DNA of 64,000 nt from NCBI GenBank assembly GCA_030695565.1, contig JAUYRZ010000042.1:62001-126000 (forward strand), read 5' to 3'. This DNA is from Archangium sp. (GTDB taxonomy: Bacteria; Myxococcota; Myxococcia; Myxococcales; Myxococcaceae). Within the stretch, counting starts at the first letter, position 1; each line of letters opens with the position of its first letter. The notes beneath the pieces were generated by a model that had not been told where the DNA came from, searched no databases, and saw nothing but the letters and a program-made list of their open reading frames with translations. This document shows, piece by piece, positions 45,605-54,327 of this stretch. The position numbers were made by a program, and so were the translations under genes.

Positions 45605-46711
45605 TTGCGTCTGGAGCGGGGTTGCCGGTACAGCAAGCCCCAGATGTTGCCCATCGGTCCCTACACCCTGAGAAACCGCTTCATCCTCGCGCCCATGGCG
45701 GGGGTCAGCGAGATGCCGTTTCGCGTGATCGCCTTCGAACAGGGCGCCGCGCTCGCGCCCACGGAGCTCATCAGCGCGCAGGGCCTCTTCCGCATCAGCT
45801 CGCGCACGCTGCGCTACCTCCGCTACGACCCGAAGATCGAGAAGCCGTACTCACTGCAGCTCTTCGGCGGTGAGCCTGACGTGATGGCCAAGGCCGCGGT
45901 GATCGCCAAGGAATACGGCGCCCAGATCATCGACATCAACATGGGCTGCCCGGTGAAGAAGGTCACCAAGACGGGCGCGGGTTCGGGCCTGCTGTGTGAC
46001 TCCTCGCGCGCGGGTGAGATCGTGCGGCAGATCAAAGAGGCCACCGGGCTGCCGGTGACCGTGAAGATCCGCAGCGGCTGGGATGCGAACCAGAAGAACT
46101 TCCTGCAGATGGCCGACGTGCTAGGGGCCGCGGGCTGTGCCGCGCTCGCCGTGCATCCGCGCACGCGTGCGCAGGGGTACTCGGGCAAGGCCGACTGGTC
46201 GGTGATCACCGATCTCAAGAAGCACGTGGGCAACGCGTTCCCCATCATCGGCAACGGCGACGTGAAGACGGTCGAAGACGCCACGCGCATGCTGGAGACC
46301 ACCGGTTGCGACTACGTGATGATCGGCCGCGGCGCGCTGGGCAATCCGTGGCTGTTCCGGCAGCTGCTCGGCGGCGCCAAGCCCAGCAACGCCGAGCGCA
46401 TGGAGCTGGTGCTGCGCCACTTCCGTCAGCACATGACCTTCTCGGCTGAAGCGCGCGTGCACCGCGAGCTCCTCCCGCCTGAACAGCGCGCGGCGAAGGA
46501 TGAGCTGCAGGGTGTGCACAGCTTCCGCAGCCACCTGGGCTGGTATGCGCACGGCCTCCACGGAGCGTCGGTGTTCCGCGCTGCCATCAACCACGCCGAC
46601 TCGAAGAAGGAAGTCGAAGACGCGCTGGAGAAGTTCTTCGTGGGTGCTTCGACCGACATGAACGCGCCCGAGACGGAGCAAGAACTCGATTACCGAACCG
46701 CGCTCGGCTGA
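45605..46711 (+). CDS. dusB: tRNA-dihydrouridine synthase (DusB)
   Basis: 368 residues; flavin-dependent reduction of uridine in the tRNA D-loop. FMN-barrel motifs: FILAPMAGVSEMPFR, INMGCPVKKVTKTGAGS with catalytic Cys, VTVKIRSGWD, VHPRTRAQGYSGKADW, IIGNGDVKT, VMIGRGALGNPWLF. TTG 45605 follows GGAGGT at good spacing; ATG 45644 (MLPIGPYTLRNR) is where family similarity starts and is an alternative. Near alkC, possibly one transcript. Confidence 0.94.
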   Translation: MRLERGCRYSKPQMLPIGPYTLRNRFILAPMAGVSEMPFRVIAFEQGAALAPTELISAQGLFRISSRTLRYLRYDPKIEKPYSLQLFGGEPDVMAKAAVIAKEYGAQIIDINMGCPVKKVTKTGAGSGLLCDSSRAGEIVRQIKEATGLPVTVKIRSGWDANQKNFLQMADVLGAAGCAALAVHPRTRAQGYSGKADWSVITDLKKHVGNAFPIIGNGDVKTVEDATRMLETTGCDYVMIGRGALGNPWLFRQLLGGAKPSNAERMELVLRHFRQHMTFSAEARVHRELLPPEQRAAKDELQGVHSFRSHLGWYAHGLHGASVFRAAINHADSKKEVEDALEKFFVGASTDMNAPETEQELDYRTALG

Positions 46712-46721
46712 TTCACGTGAT

Positions 46722-46754
46722 CCCCTCTCCCTTCAAGGTCAGGGTGAGGGCCTC
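46722..46754. repeat. CCCTCTCCC dispersed element, copy 7
   Basis: CCCCTCTCCC TTCAAGGTC AGGGTGAGGGCC: an imperfect copy between dusB and the molybdoenzyme gene. It supplies the last few codons and the stop of the molybdoenzyme gene (stop at 46739). Confidence 0.65.
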
Positions 46755-48856
46755 ACTTCGAGCCTGCAAACGCCCGAACGAAGCGCCGGAAACCCGCTGA
46801 TGGGATCCCGAGCCGAGTTCGAGATCAGCAAGTTCGGATTGGCCTCCGCCCAACCGGCCGGCATCACCACGCACTCGGGGTGCACGTCCTCGGTCACCAC
46901 GGCCCGAATGCTGATCCGCCCGTGCGGAGAAACGACGTCGACCATGCTGCCGTCGACGATGCCCAGGCGAGGGTGAACGAGCAGCTCTGCCTCGCCCATG
47001 CGCGCCCGAATACTGGGGCTCTGCGCGAACTGAGAATTGATGCGAGCGCGAGCACGAGGCCCGGTCACCAGCCGCAACGGAAACTCGACCGAAGTCCGCT
47101 CGACCGGTTCACTCCACACCGGAAGCGGCTCGAGCCCGGCCTCCTCGAGCACGGTGCTGAAGAACTCCGCCTTGCCCGTGGGCGTTCCGAAATCGGTGCG
47201 CGCATCGGCGCGTGGTTTGGGCTGCATCGCCTCGTCGCGCATCCACTCCACGCGAGGCGCGCGCATGGCCACAGCGAAACTGTTCCACGGGAACCACTCA
47301 CCCAGCCCACACGCGCGAGCCAGCTCGGTGAGGATGGTGAAGTCGGGTTTCGAGCTGCCTTGCACGGGCACCAGACCCTTCGCCGCGACCGAGGTCTCGT
47401 CGGCGTCGACGTCAGGGGATTCGGCGAACGTGCACGCCGGCAACACGACGTCGCTGCGTTGAGCCGAGGCGCTGAAGAACGGGTCCACCGTCACCAGCAA
47501 GTCGAGCTTCTCTGCGGCCGCTTCCATCGCCTGTGTGCCCGAGGAGGTGATGAGCGCGTTGCTGCCCCAGAGAATCAGCGCACGAACGGGGTAGGGCGCA
47601 TCACGAAGGATCGCCTCTGCCAGCAGCTCGCCCTGCGCTTCGCGGTTGTAGCGATCGAACAGCGGGAAACGTTCATGGCCGACGGCCTGCTCCGAGATGG
47701 GGGGAGGCGCCGGCTTCGGAGTCCTCATCCGGTACAACGCCGGCAACATCTGCTCGTGAAAGTCAGGCGCGTTGGGCGTGACGAGCGATCGCGGATCAAC
47801 GCCTTCGAAGCGGCCACACAGCACCTCGAGCGAAGTGATCGCCCGCACCGTCTGCACGCCGCTGGTGTGATGTTCCACGCCGAGGCCCTGCCAGATGCCG
47901 ATGGGCGCTTCCTCGAGGAGCATCTTCACCAGCCGCTCCAGCTTCTCGCGCGGCACGGAGGTGAGTTGCTCCACGCGCTCGAGCGGATACTCCGCCGCGA
48001 GCGCCGTCAGTTCTGCGAGCCCGTGCAGCTTCTCACCGCTCGGAGGCCGACGCGTCAGCACCTGGTGAATCAACCCCAGCGCGAGCGCGCCATCGGTGCC
48101 GGGTCTGACGTGCAGGTGCAGCGTGGCCTCCTTCGCCAGCGTGGTGCGCACGGGGTCGATCACCACCAGATTGCCGGTGCGCGCCTTGTCGGCCACCAGG
48201 TGCGCGAACGGCGGCGCGGTGACCGAGGGGTTGGCGCCCCACACCAACAGCGTCTTCGTACGCCGCAGCTCCGCCGAGTACTTGGAGCCCACCGTCAACG
48301 CCTGGCCCATGCGCAGGCTCGCTTCACACAGGCTCGAGACGGTCGCGACGTTCGGGCTTCCGTACGCGCGCGCGAAGCGGTGAAGGAAGTTCACCATCGG
48401 GTGCCTGACGAACGGCCACCCGGTCTGAATCGCCAGCGCGCGCGCGCCGTGCTGCGTCTTCACGAGGGTCAGCTTCTGCGCGATGTGCTGCAGCGCTTCC
48501 TCCCAGCTCACCTCGTGAAACGAATCGCCGCGGCGAATGAGCGGGTGCTGCACTCGATCATTGCTGTGCACCAGCTCCCGCAACGCGAAGCCGTGCTCAC
48601 ACACGAAGCCGCGGGTCTTCGATGTGAGCGAGCCCTCCACCTTCACCAGCCGCCCGTCTTCCACCACGCACTCGATCCCGCAGCGCATGAGGCAGAAGCG
48701 GCAGGTGCCGGTGGTTCGTTCGGTGGTGGGCGTGCCGCGGCCACTCAGCGCGAGTCCTCCCACGCCGACCCCCACCGCAGCGAGTGGCGCCGCCTTGAAA
48801 AAATCACGGCGCGTCCATTTCCTGCGCACCACGTGGTTGACCGGCTCGCGGCTCAT
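46739..48856 (-). CDS. Molybdopterin oxidoreductase (Tat-exported)
   Basis: 705 residues from ATG 48856, which overlaps the previous gene's stop (ATGA); the longer frame from 48898 is rejected. Twin-arginine signal with RRDFFKAAPLAAVGVG. 4Fe-4S site CRFCLMRCGIEC ... CEHG (CxxCxxxCxnC). A Cys in VSSLCEASLRMG is a likely molybdenum ligand. Molybdopterin-binding features: VWGANPSVT, DPVRTTLAKEA, and the C-terminal VVSPHGRISIRAVVTEDV domain. About 700 residues is shorter than NapA (about 830). With the NapG- and NapH-like partners it forms a periplasmic reductase or oxidase module; the substrate is unresolved. Confidence 0.88.
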   Translation of the reverse strand: MSREPVNHVVRRKWTRRDFFKAAPLAAVGVGVGGLALSGRGTPTTERTTGTCRFCLMRCGIECVVEDGRLVKVEGSLTSKTRGFVCEHGFALRELVHSNDRVQHPLIRRGDSFHEVSWEEALQHIAQKLTLVKTQHGARALAIQTGWPFVRHPMVNFLHRFARAYGSPNVATVSSLCEASLRMGQALTVGSKYSAELRRTKTLLVWGANPSVTAPPFAHLVADKARTGNLVVIDPVRTTLAKEATLHLHVRPGTDGALALGLIHQVLTRRPPSGEKLHGLAELTALAAEYPLERVEQLTSVPREKLERLVKMLLEEAPIGIWQGLGVEHHTSGVQTVRAITSLEVLCGRFEGVDPRSLVTPNAPDFHEQMLPALYRMRTPKPAPPPISEQAVGHERFPLFDRYNREAQGELLAEAILRDAPYPVRALILWGSNALITSSGTQAMEAAAEKLDLLVTVDPFFSASAQRSDVVLPACTFAESPDVDADETSVAAKGLVPVQGSSKPDFTILTELARACGLGEWFPWNSFAVAMRAPRVEWMRDEAMQPKPRADARTDFGTPTGKAEFFSTVLEEAGLEPLPVWSEPVERTSVEFPLRLVTGPRARARINSQFAQSPSIRARMGEAELLVHPRLGIVDGSMVDVVSPHGRISIRAVVTEDVHPECVVMPAGWAEANPNLLISNSARDPISGFPALRSGVCRLEVRPSP

Positions 48857-49392
48857 GACAGCGGCTCGATGACGATGGCCCGCGCGGTGTCGGGGCACGC
48901 CTCTTCACACAACCCGCAGCCCACACACGCCTCGGGGTGAAACAGCGGGGCCTTCTGCGGGCCCACCACCTCGACCGCGCGGTCGGGGTACGGGCACACC
49001 TGGTAGCAGAGCCGGCACACGCCCTGACCTGTCCAGGGCAAGCACTGCGAGCGCGTCAGCTTCGGCACGCCCACCTTCACCTGCTCGGCCGCGAGCTTCA
49101 GCAGCGCGTCGGTCGGGCACACCTGCGTGCACTTCATGCAAAGCACGCAGGCGCGATCTTCGAAGTCGAGATACGGCGTGGCCACGTCGAGCGAGAACGC
49201 CGAAGGAAAGCGGATCACCTTGGTGGGGCAGACTTCGGCGCAGCGAAAGCAACCGATGCAGGCCTCTTCGAACGCCCCGGCAGGCAGCGCACCGGGAGGA
49301 CGGAGCTTCTTCGGCGCCGCGCGCACCCGCCTGGGAACCACCGCGAGCGTCACCGCTGCAGCCAACGCGCCCACCAACGCACGACGGTTCAT
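48853..49392 (-). CDS. NapG-like 4Fe-4S ferredoxin protein
   Basis: 179 residues from ATG 49392, overlapping the previous gene's stop. An RR-containing export signal (MNRRALVGALAAAV). Four cysteine clusters: CIGCFRCAEVCP, CVLCMKCTQVCP, GVCRLCYQVCP with upstream Cys, and CVGCGLCEEACP, for about four 4Fe-4S centres. This matches NapG/NrfC-like electron-transfer subunits. It should pass electrons from the NapH-like quinol oxidase to the molybdoenzyme. Confidence 0.88.
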   Translation of the reverse strand: MNRRALVGALAAAVTLAVVPRRVRAAPKKLRPPGALPAGAFEEACIGCFRCAEVCPTKVIRFPSAFSLDVATPYLDFEDRACVLCMKCTQVCPTDALLKLAAEQVKVGVPKLTRSQCLPWTGQGVCRLCYQVCPYPDRAVEVVGPQKAPLFHPEACVGCGLCEEACPDTARAIVIEPLS

Positions 49393-50315
49393 GACTTCTT
49401 CCCGGGCACCTGGAGCATCCAGGACAGCGCCTTCGTCGGGCACGAAGCGATGCACTTGCCGCAGCGCTCACAGCCCGAGTCGACCTTGTTCTGCATCGGC
49501 GACTGGCCGAGGTTGCAGACCACGTCACACACCGTGCAGTCGGTGCACTTCGATCGATCGTTGTGAACCTTGATGGGGGACGCCGCGCCGAGGGTGGAGA
49601 ACATCGCCCCGCCCGGACACAACGAGCGGCAGAACCCCGCGCGCGAGACGAAGGTGTCGAAGAGAAAGGCCGCCAGCACCACGAAGGCTCCGGCGCCGAG
49701 CGAGCCGTAGAAGACGACGCGGAACGCTTCGCGGCCGATCACCGCGGGTGGATAGACGAGCGGTACCACCTGCACCCCGAGCACGCTGCCCACCACCAGC
49801 ACACCCACCAACACCACGCGCGAAGTGACCCGCGGCAGCTTCACGTCAGCGGTGGGCAAGCCCAGCCGCGAGAGCAGCCAACGCGCTGCGTTCGAGGCGG
49901 CGAGCACCGGAAGGTACGGACAGGCCCAGCCGCAAAAAAAGCGCCCCAGCAAGCCCACCAGCAACACACCGGGGAGGAGTGTCCACACCAGGTTCCAGCT
50001 GACCCCGCGCATCAGCGCGGTCGCGAGGCCCTCCAGGGGATCGACCAGCTCGAAGAATCCCACCCGGATCGAAGTGGGTGCACCGAGGAAGGACGGGTCG
50101 TTGGCTTCGAGCGTGTGCAGGCGCCAGAGCGGCAGGCTAAAGGTGAGCAGCAGCGAGAAGCCGAGGAAGAGCTGCCGGCCTCGTTGGTACGCAAGGTGGT
50201 GACGAAGGGTGATGTCGAAGGGCTGCAGGGTACGGCGCACGAACTGCTGCACTGCGAACGCGGTGCCACCAGTTCTTGCGCTCCAGATCGCGCAAAGCCT
50301 GCGCGAAGAGTTCAC
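49389..50315 (-). CDS. NapH-like membrane 4Fe-4S quinol dehydrogenase
   Basis: 308 residues (GTG 50315; a later GTG at 50252 is possible). About four membrane helices, with FFCGWACPYLP and GFCRSLCPGG cysteine pairs and a C-terminal pair of ferredoxin motifs (CTDCTVCDVVCN and CERCGKCIASCP), as in NapH. Expected to oxidise quinol and reduce the NapG-like protein. First gene of the module; 4-base overlap with the next. Confidence 0.85.
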   Translation of the reverse strand: MNSSRRLCAIWSARTGGTAFAVQQFVRRTLQPFDITLRHHLAYQRGRQLFLGFSLLLTFSLPLWRLHTLEANDPSFLGAPTSIRVGFFELVDPLEGLATALMRGVSWNLVWTLLPGVLLVGLLGRFFCGWACPYLPVLAASNAARWLLSRLGLPTADVKLPRVTSRVVLVGVLVVGSVLGVQVVPLVYPPAVIGREAFRVVFYGSLGAGAFVVLAAFLFDTFVSRAGFCRSLCPGGAMFSTLGAASPIKVHNDRSKCTDCTVCDVVCNLGQSPMQNKVDSGCERCGKCIASCPTKALSWMLQVPGKKS

Positions 50316-50339
50316 ACGCCGGTGCCCCTGCGACTGCGC

Positions 50340-50367
50340 TCGATGCGAACGGGTCTCGTTCGGAGGA
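50340..50367 (+). repeat. Hairpin + GGAGGA element, copy c
   Basis: TCGATGCGAACGG GTCTCG TTCGGAGGA. CGAACG (50346-50351) and CGTTCG (50357-50362) form a perfect 6-bp stem with loop GGTCT. It lies in the 66-base gap between the napH-like start and the rsgA stop, in the opposite strand sense to both genes. Confidence 0.6.
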
Positions 50368-50381
50368 TCCCTCGACCTGCC

Positions 50382-51428
50382 TCAGCGCGTGCCGTGGCCC
50401 AGCCGTGCGCGACGTTTCCCTTCAGGCCTGGCGCCGCGCGAGTCGCCCGGCTTCTGCAGCCACTCGATCTCCCGCTGCAGTTCGAGCCAGCTCTCGAAGC
50501 GCTCTTCTTCCAGCGAGCCGTCCTCCAGCGCCGTCTTCACCGCGCAGCCCGGTTCTGCCAGATGTCGGCAGTCGCCGAACTTGCAGTTCTTCGCCAGCGC
50601 CTCGATGTCGTCGAAGGTCTTCGCGAGCCCACCTTCGGCCGCCCACATCTGCACTTCGCGCAGGCCGGGCGTATCGATGATCGCCCCGCCACCGGGCAAC
50701 ACGATCAACTCGCGTTTGGTGGTGGTGTGCCGGCCACGGCCATCGTCTTTCAGCTCGCCGGTGGTCATCACCTCGGCGCCCACCAGACGATTGACCAGCG
50801 TCGACTTGCCCACGCCCGACGAGCCGAGCAGCGCCACGGTCTTCCCGGGGCCGATGTATTGACGCAACGACTCCATGCCGGCGCCGGTGATCGCGCTCAT
50901 CGTGTAGATCGCCGCGCCGCGCGTGATGTCGTTGACCACCTCGAGGTCCGTCGCGAGATCCTGCGCGAGGTCACTCTTGTTGAGCACCACCACCGGGGTG
51001 GCCTTGCTCTGCCAGGCGAGCGTCATGAAGCGCTCGAGCCTGCGCAGGTTGAAGTCGCGATCGAGCCCCATCACCACCAGCACGGTGTCGATGTTGGTGC
51101 CCAGCACCTGCGGCGTAGCGTTCTCTCCGGCCACCTTGCGCACGAAGGCCGAGCGCCGGGGCAGCACCGCGTTGACCAGCGCCTCGCCCGCTTCAGGAAT
51201 GCGCGCAGCCACCCAGTCACCCACCGCCGGCAAATCACCCTGGTCGTGCGCCTTGTGCAGCATGCGCCCACCGGTGCGGGCCCAGTGTTCACCGCGGTGT
51301 GAGAGCACCTTGAGCTGCTTGCGGTACACCAGGATCACGCGCGCGGGCTCGAGGCCCTTGAGCGCATAAGGCTTCATCGCGGCGTCGAAGTCGGGGCCCC
51401 AGCCTTGATCTGCTTTCCAGTCACTCAC
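50382..51428 (-). CDS. rsgA: Ribosome small-subunit GTPase RsgA
   Basis: 348 residues. Circularly permuted GTPase: G4 (VVLNKSDL) precedes G1 (LLGSSGVGKSTLVN) and G3 (IIDTPGL). An OB-like N-domain comes first and a zinc-binding region at the end (CKFGDCRHLAEPGC, CxxxxCxHxxxxxC). It helps late 30S maturation. GTG 51428. A downstream Arg-rich tail may contact RNA. Confidence 0.95.
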   Translation of the reverse strand: MSDWKADQGWGPDFDAAMKPYALKGLEPARVILVYRKQLKVLSHRGEHWARTGGRMLHKAHDQGDLPAVGDWVAARIPEAGEALVNAVLPRRSAFVRKVAGENATPQVLGTNIDTVLVVMGLDRDFNLRRLERFMTLAWQSKATPVVVLNKSDLAQDLATDLEVVNDITRGAAIYTMSAITGAGMESLRQYIGPGKTVALLGSSGVGKSTLVNRLVGAEVMTTGELKDDGRGRHTTTKRELIVLPGGGAIIDTPGLREVQMWAAEGGLAKTFDDIEALAKNCKFGDCRHLAEPGCAVKTALEDGSLEEERFESWLELQREIEWLQKPGDSRGARPEGKRRARLGHGTR

Positions 51429-51455
51429 GGCAAACTTGAGGACGGAGAAGGTGCT

Positions 51456-52466
51456 TCATGCTGACGGATAGTCGGTCATCCGGTTCTGTTCGGGATCCCA
51501 GACTTTCAGGGCGAAGCAGGCCGCGATGTCTTTGGGCGCCAGCGTGGTCTTGCCCGGGTTCTGCAACTCGGGGATGGCCGCCATCGCTTCGGGCAGGCGG
51601 TAGAACGGAATGGCCGCGTTCAAGTGGTGCACGTGGTGGAAACCGATGTTCGCGGTGAACCAGTTCATCACCGGGCCCATCTGCAGGTAGCTGGACGACT
51701 CGAGCGCCGCCTTGGAGAACGTCCAATCTTGCCGGCTGGCGATGTGGCCCTCGGGGAAGTTGTGCTGCGCGTAGAAGAGGTAGGCCCCGCTCATCGCCGC
51801 CAACCACATGGGGATGAGCCAGCCGAACACCCAGAGGTCCGGGCGGCCGAGCATGAAGGCCGCCACGCCGCTGCCGTAACACATGGCCAACGAGAGCAGC
51901 CCCGCCCAGTGTTTCGCCGGCGCGCGGAGGAGCGGTTTGACCGCCATGCCCAGGCTGAACACCGTGAACACCGAGAGGAACATGTTCAGCGGGCTGCGAA
52001 TGACGCGGTAGCCGAACTTCTGCAGCGGCGAGAGGTCCTTCCACATCGCGGCGGTCACCACCGGGTAGCTGCCGATGTGCGAGCCGACGATCTTCGCCGT
52101 ATGCGCGTGGTGATAGTTGTGCGTCTCACGCCACACGCTGGGCGGCACGAGGATCGCGTTGCCGAAGATGAAGAACAACCCTTCAGCCACCTTCGACTGA
52201 CGCAGCAGCGCGCCGTGCTGGAAGTCGTGGAACAGGCAGAACACGCGCACGATGGTGAGGCCTTCCACCAGCGAGAACGCCAGGCGCAGCGGCCACCAGG
52301 GCGAGAACATCGCGCCGGCCGCAAGCCCCGCGAGGATCGCGAAGCTGCTCAAGGTGAGCGCCCAGCTCCTGGTGCGGGTCTCTTCGGTGAAGGAACGGGT
52401 CGCCAGCAGCAGCTCCTTTTCGGAGCGCTGGTTGGATACGGGTGCTTCGGCGATTGCGGTGCTCAT
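51456..52466 (-). CDS. Fatty acid desaturase (delta-12/DesA type)
   Basis: 336 residues. Histidine boxes HDFQHG, HNYHHAH and HHVHH (in GFHHVHHLNAAIPFYRLP) are the DesA/FAD2-like set, distinct from the delta-9-type desaturase at 41977. Three to four membrane helix pairs. Adds a double bond to acyl lipids, using an unseen electron donor. ATG 52466. The downstream gap to rsgA is 27 bases. Confidence 0.92.
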   Translation of the reverse strand: MSTAIAEAPVSNQRSEKELLLATRSFTEETRTRSWALTLSSFAILAGLAAGAMFSPWWPLRLAFSLVEGLTIVRVFCLFHDFQHGALLRQSKVAEGLFFIFGNAILVPPSVWRETHNYHHAHTAKIVGSHIGSYPVVTAAMWKDLSPLQKFGYRVIRSPLNMFLSVFTVFSLGMAVKPLLRAPAKHWAGLLSLAMCYGSGVAAFMLGRPDLWVFGWLIPMWLAAMSGAYLFYAQHNFPEGHIASRQDWTFSKAALESSSYLQMGPVMNWFTANIGFHHVHHLNAAIPFYRLPEAMAAIPELQNPGKTTLAPKDIAACFALKVWDPEQNRMTDYPSA

Positions 52467-52525
52467 GCCCTCAGGCAGCTAGCACAACCTCGGGAGGGGC
52501 CCAACGTCAGCTACTGCCCTGAACA

Positions 52526-54277
52526 TCAGGTCACGTTGTCCCAGATGTAACCCTCCGCATCGAGGGCGTGGTCGGCCAACGACTTCACGTACTCGTCGTC
52601 GTTGTCGTCGATCTGGCTCAGGTTCAGGCGCACGCGCTGGCGCACCTGGCCGGTGAGCACCTGGAGAATCTCCAGCTCCTTGGTGACCGACCCGGCGCCC
52701 TTCTCGGTGACCGCGGTGGAGACGCGCGCCATCGTGCAGGACAACACGAACAGGTCGATCATCATGTCCGCCATGCGGCGGCTGGCGAACTGCTTGCCGA
52801 TGATGTTCTTGCCGTGCTTGCGCAAAATACGATCGACCGAGGTGGCCAGATCGCGCGTGAGGTCCTGGAAGACGCTCTGCTCCTTGTGCAGCGCGGGGTG
52901 CAGCTTGGTGAACAGCGCCTTGTCGCGCTTCACGTAGGTGGTGGCCAGCGACGCGCGGCGCCGCGCGTAGTCGGAGATGACGCCGAAGCCCTTGATGGGG
53001 TTGTCGAAGATGCCCTTGAGCGAGCTGGCCAGTTCTTTGAGCTCGCTGCCCACTTCGTTCATCGCGGTCAGCGCGATGAAGAGCCGCAAGATGTCGTTGG
53101 TGCCTTCGAAGATGCGGTTGATGCGCGCGTCACGCAGCGCGCGCTCGTAGGGGAACTCGCGCATGAAGCCGTTGCCGCCGGCGATCTGCAGCGCCTCGTC
53201 GATGGTGCGCCACATCGCCTCCGAGCCGTACACCTTGGTGATGGCCGCCTCGACTGCGTACTCCTCGTGCCCGGAGTCGATGAAGTGGTTCACCATGTTG
53301 ACGGCTGATTCCGTCGCGTAGCAATCGACCACCATGTTGCCGAGCTTCTGTTTGATGAGGCCGTACTCGGCGATGGGCTTGCCGAACTGCACGCGCTCCT
53401 TGGCCTGCTTGGTGGCCAGCGCGATCATCTTCTTCATCGCGCCCACCGAGCCGCCGCCCAGGCCCGTGCGGCCCGAGTTGAGGATCTTCATCGCCACCTT
53501 GAAGCCCTTGCCCACTTCACCCAGCACGTGGCTCTTCGGCACGCGCACGTTCTCCAGAATGACGGTGGTGGTGTTCGAGGCGCGCAGGCCCATCTTGTCT
53601 TCGTGCGGGCCTGTGCTGACGCCTTCCATGTCGCGGGTCACCACGAAGGCCGTCATGTGGCCGCGTTCGGCCTGGCCGCCGGTCTTGGCGAACACCGTGT
53701 AGAACTGCGCGATGCCGCCGTTGGTGATCCACAGCTTGCTGCCGTTGAGCACGTAGTCGTCGCCGTCGAGCACCGCGGTGGTCTTGATGCTCGCCGCATC
53801 GGAGCCCGCGCCCGGCTCGGTCAGACAGAACGCCGCGATCATCTCACCGGTGGCCAGCTTGGGGCACCACTTCGCCTTCTGCTCATCGGTGCCGAACAAC
53901 AGCAGGCCGCGCATGCCGATCGATGAGTGCGCGCCGACCGTCACCGCCACCGAGCCGTCGTACTGCGCCAGCTCCTGCAGCGTGCGTGAGTAGGCGGTGG
54001 TGGAGAGCGCCATGCCCCCGTGCGCCTCGGGGATGAGCAGGCTGAACAGGCCGAACTGCTTCATCTCTTCGAGGAAGGAGTCGGGCATCTCGCCCTTGGC
54101 GTCCCACTCCCGAAAGTCTTTCTCGTGCGGCTTGAGCAGCTGCTCGATCGACCCGCGGATGTTCTTGAACACCTCTTGATCGGTGTCCTTCATCTTCGGG
54201 TAGGGGAGGATCTGGTCCTCCTCGATGGAGCCGAAACAGAGCTGCGAGATGAACGACGGGGCGTTGTTGGTAGCCAT
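52526..54277 (-). CDS. Acyl-CoA dehydrogenase with C-terminal extension
   Basis: 583 residues. Acyl-CoA dehydrogenase motifs: FSLLIPEAHGGMALS, AFCLTEPGAGSDAAS, DDYVLNGSKLWITNGG, GFKVAMKILNSGRTGLGGGSVG and QIAGGNGFMREFPYERALRDARINRIFEGTND-type substrate/FAD site. A C-terminal helical extension of about 170 residues (from residue 410) is typical of the very-long-chain/FadE class. First step of beta-oxidation, matching fadN/fadA at 33.5-37.1 kb. ATG 54277. Confidence 0.94.
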   Translation of the reverse strand: MATNNAPSFISQLCFGSIEEDQILPYPKMKDTDQEVFKNIRGSIEQLLKPHEKDFREWDAKGEMPDSFLEEMKQFGLFSLLIPEAHGGMALSTTAYSRTLQELAQYDGSVAVTVGAHSSIGMRGLLLFGTDEQKAKWCPKLATGEMIAAFCLTEPGAGSDAASIKTTAVLDGDDYVLNGSKLWITNGGIAQFYTVFAKTGGQAERGHMTAFVVTRDMEGVSTGPHEDKMGLRASNTTTVILENVRVPKSHVLGEVGKGFKVAMKILNSGRTGLGGGSVGAMKKMIALATKQAKERVQFGKPIAEYGLIKQKLGNMVVDCYATESAVNMVNHFIDSGHEEYAVEAAITKVYGSEAMWRTIDEALQIAGGNGFMREFPYERALRDARINRIFEGTNDILRLFIALTAMNEVGSELKELASSLKGIFDNPIKGFGVISDYARRRASLATTYVKRDKALFTKLHPALHKEQSVFQDLTRDLATSVDRILRKHGKNIIGKQFASRRMADMMIDLFVLSCTMARVSTAVTEKGAGSVTKELEILQVLTGQVRQRVRLNLSQIDDNDDEYVKSLADHALDAEGYIWDNVT

Positions 54278-54289
54278 GAGGCGCCGAAG

Positions 54290-54327
54290 GTAACGCAGCG
54301 CGCCGTGGCTCGCACCGAATGCGTTAC
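54290..54327. promoter_or_regulatory. 8-bp inverted repeat before the acyl-CoA dehydrogenase
   Basis: GTAACGCA (54290-54297) and TGCGTTAC (54320-54327) are exact inverse complements with a 22-base spacer, in the 46-base gap upstream of the acyl-CoA dehydrogenase start (54277). A possible operator; no T-run. Confidence 0.4.

Noticed and set aside
46880-48940. 686-residue plus-strand frame opposite the molybdoenzyme
   Set aside because: Shadow frame; the minus strand has Tat, Fe-S and molybdopterin motifs.
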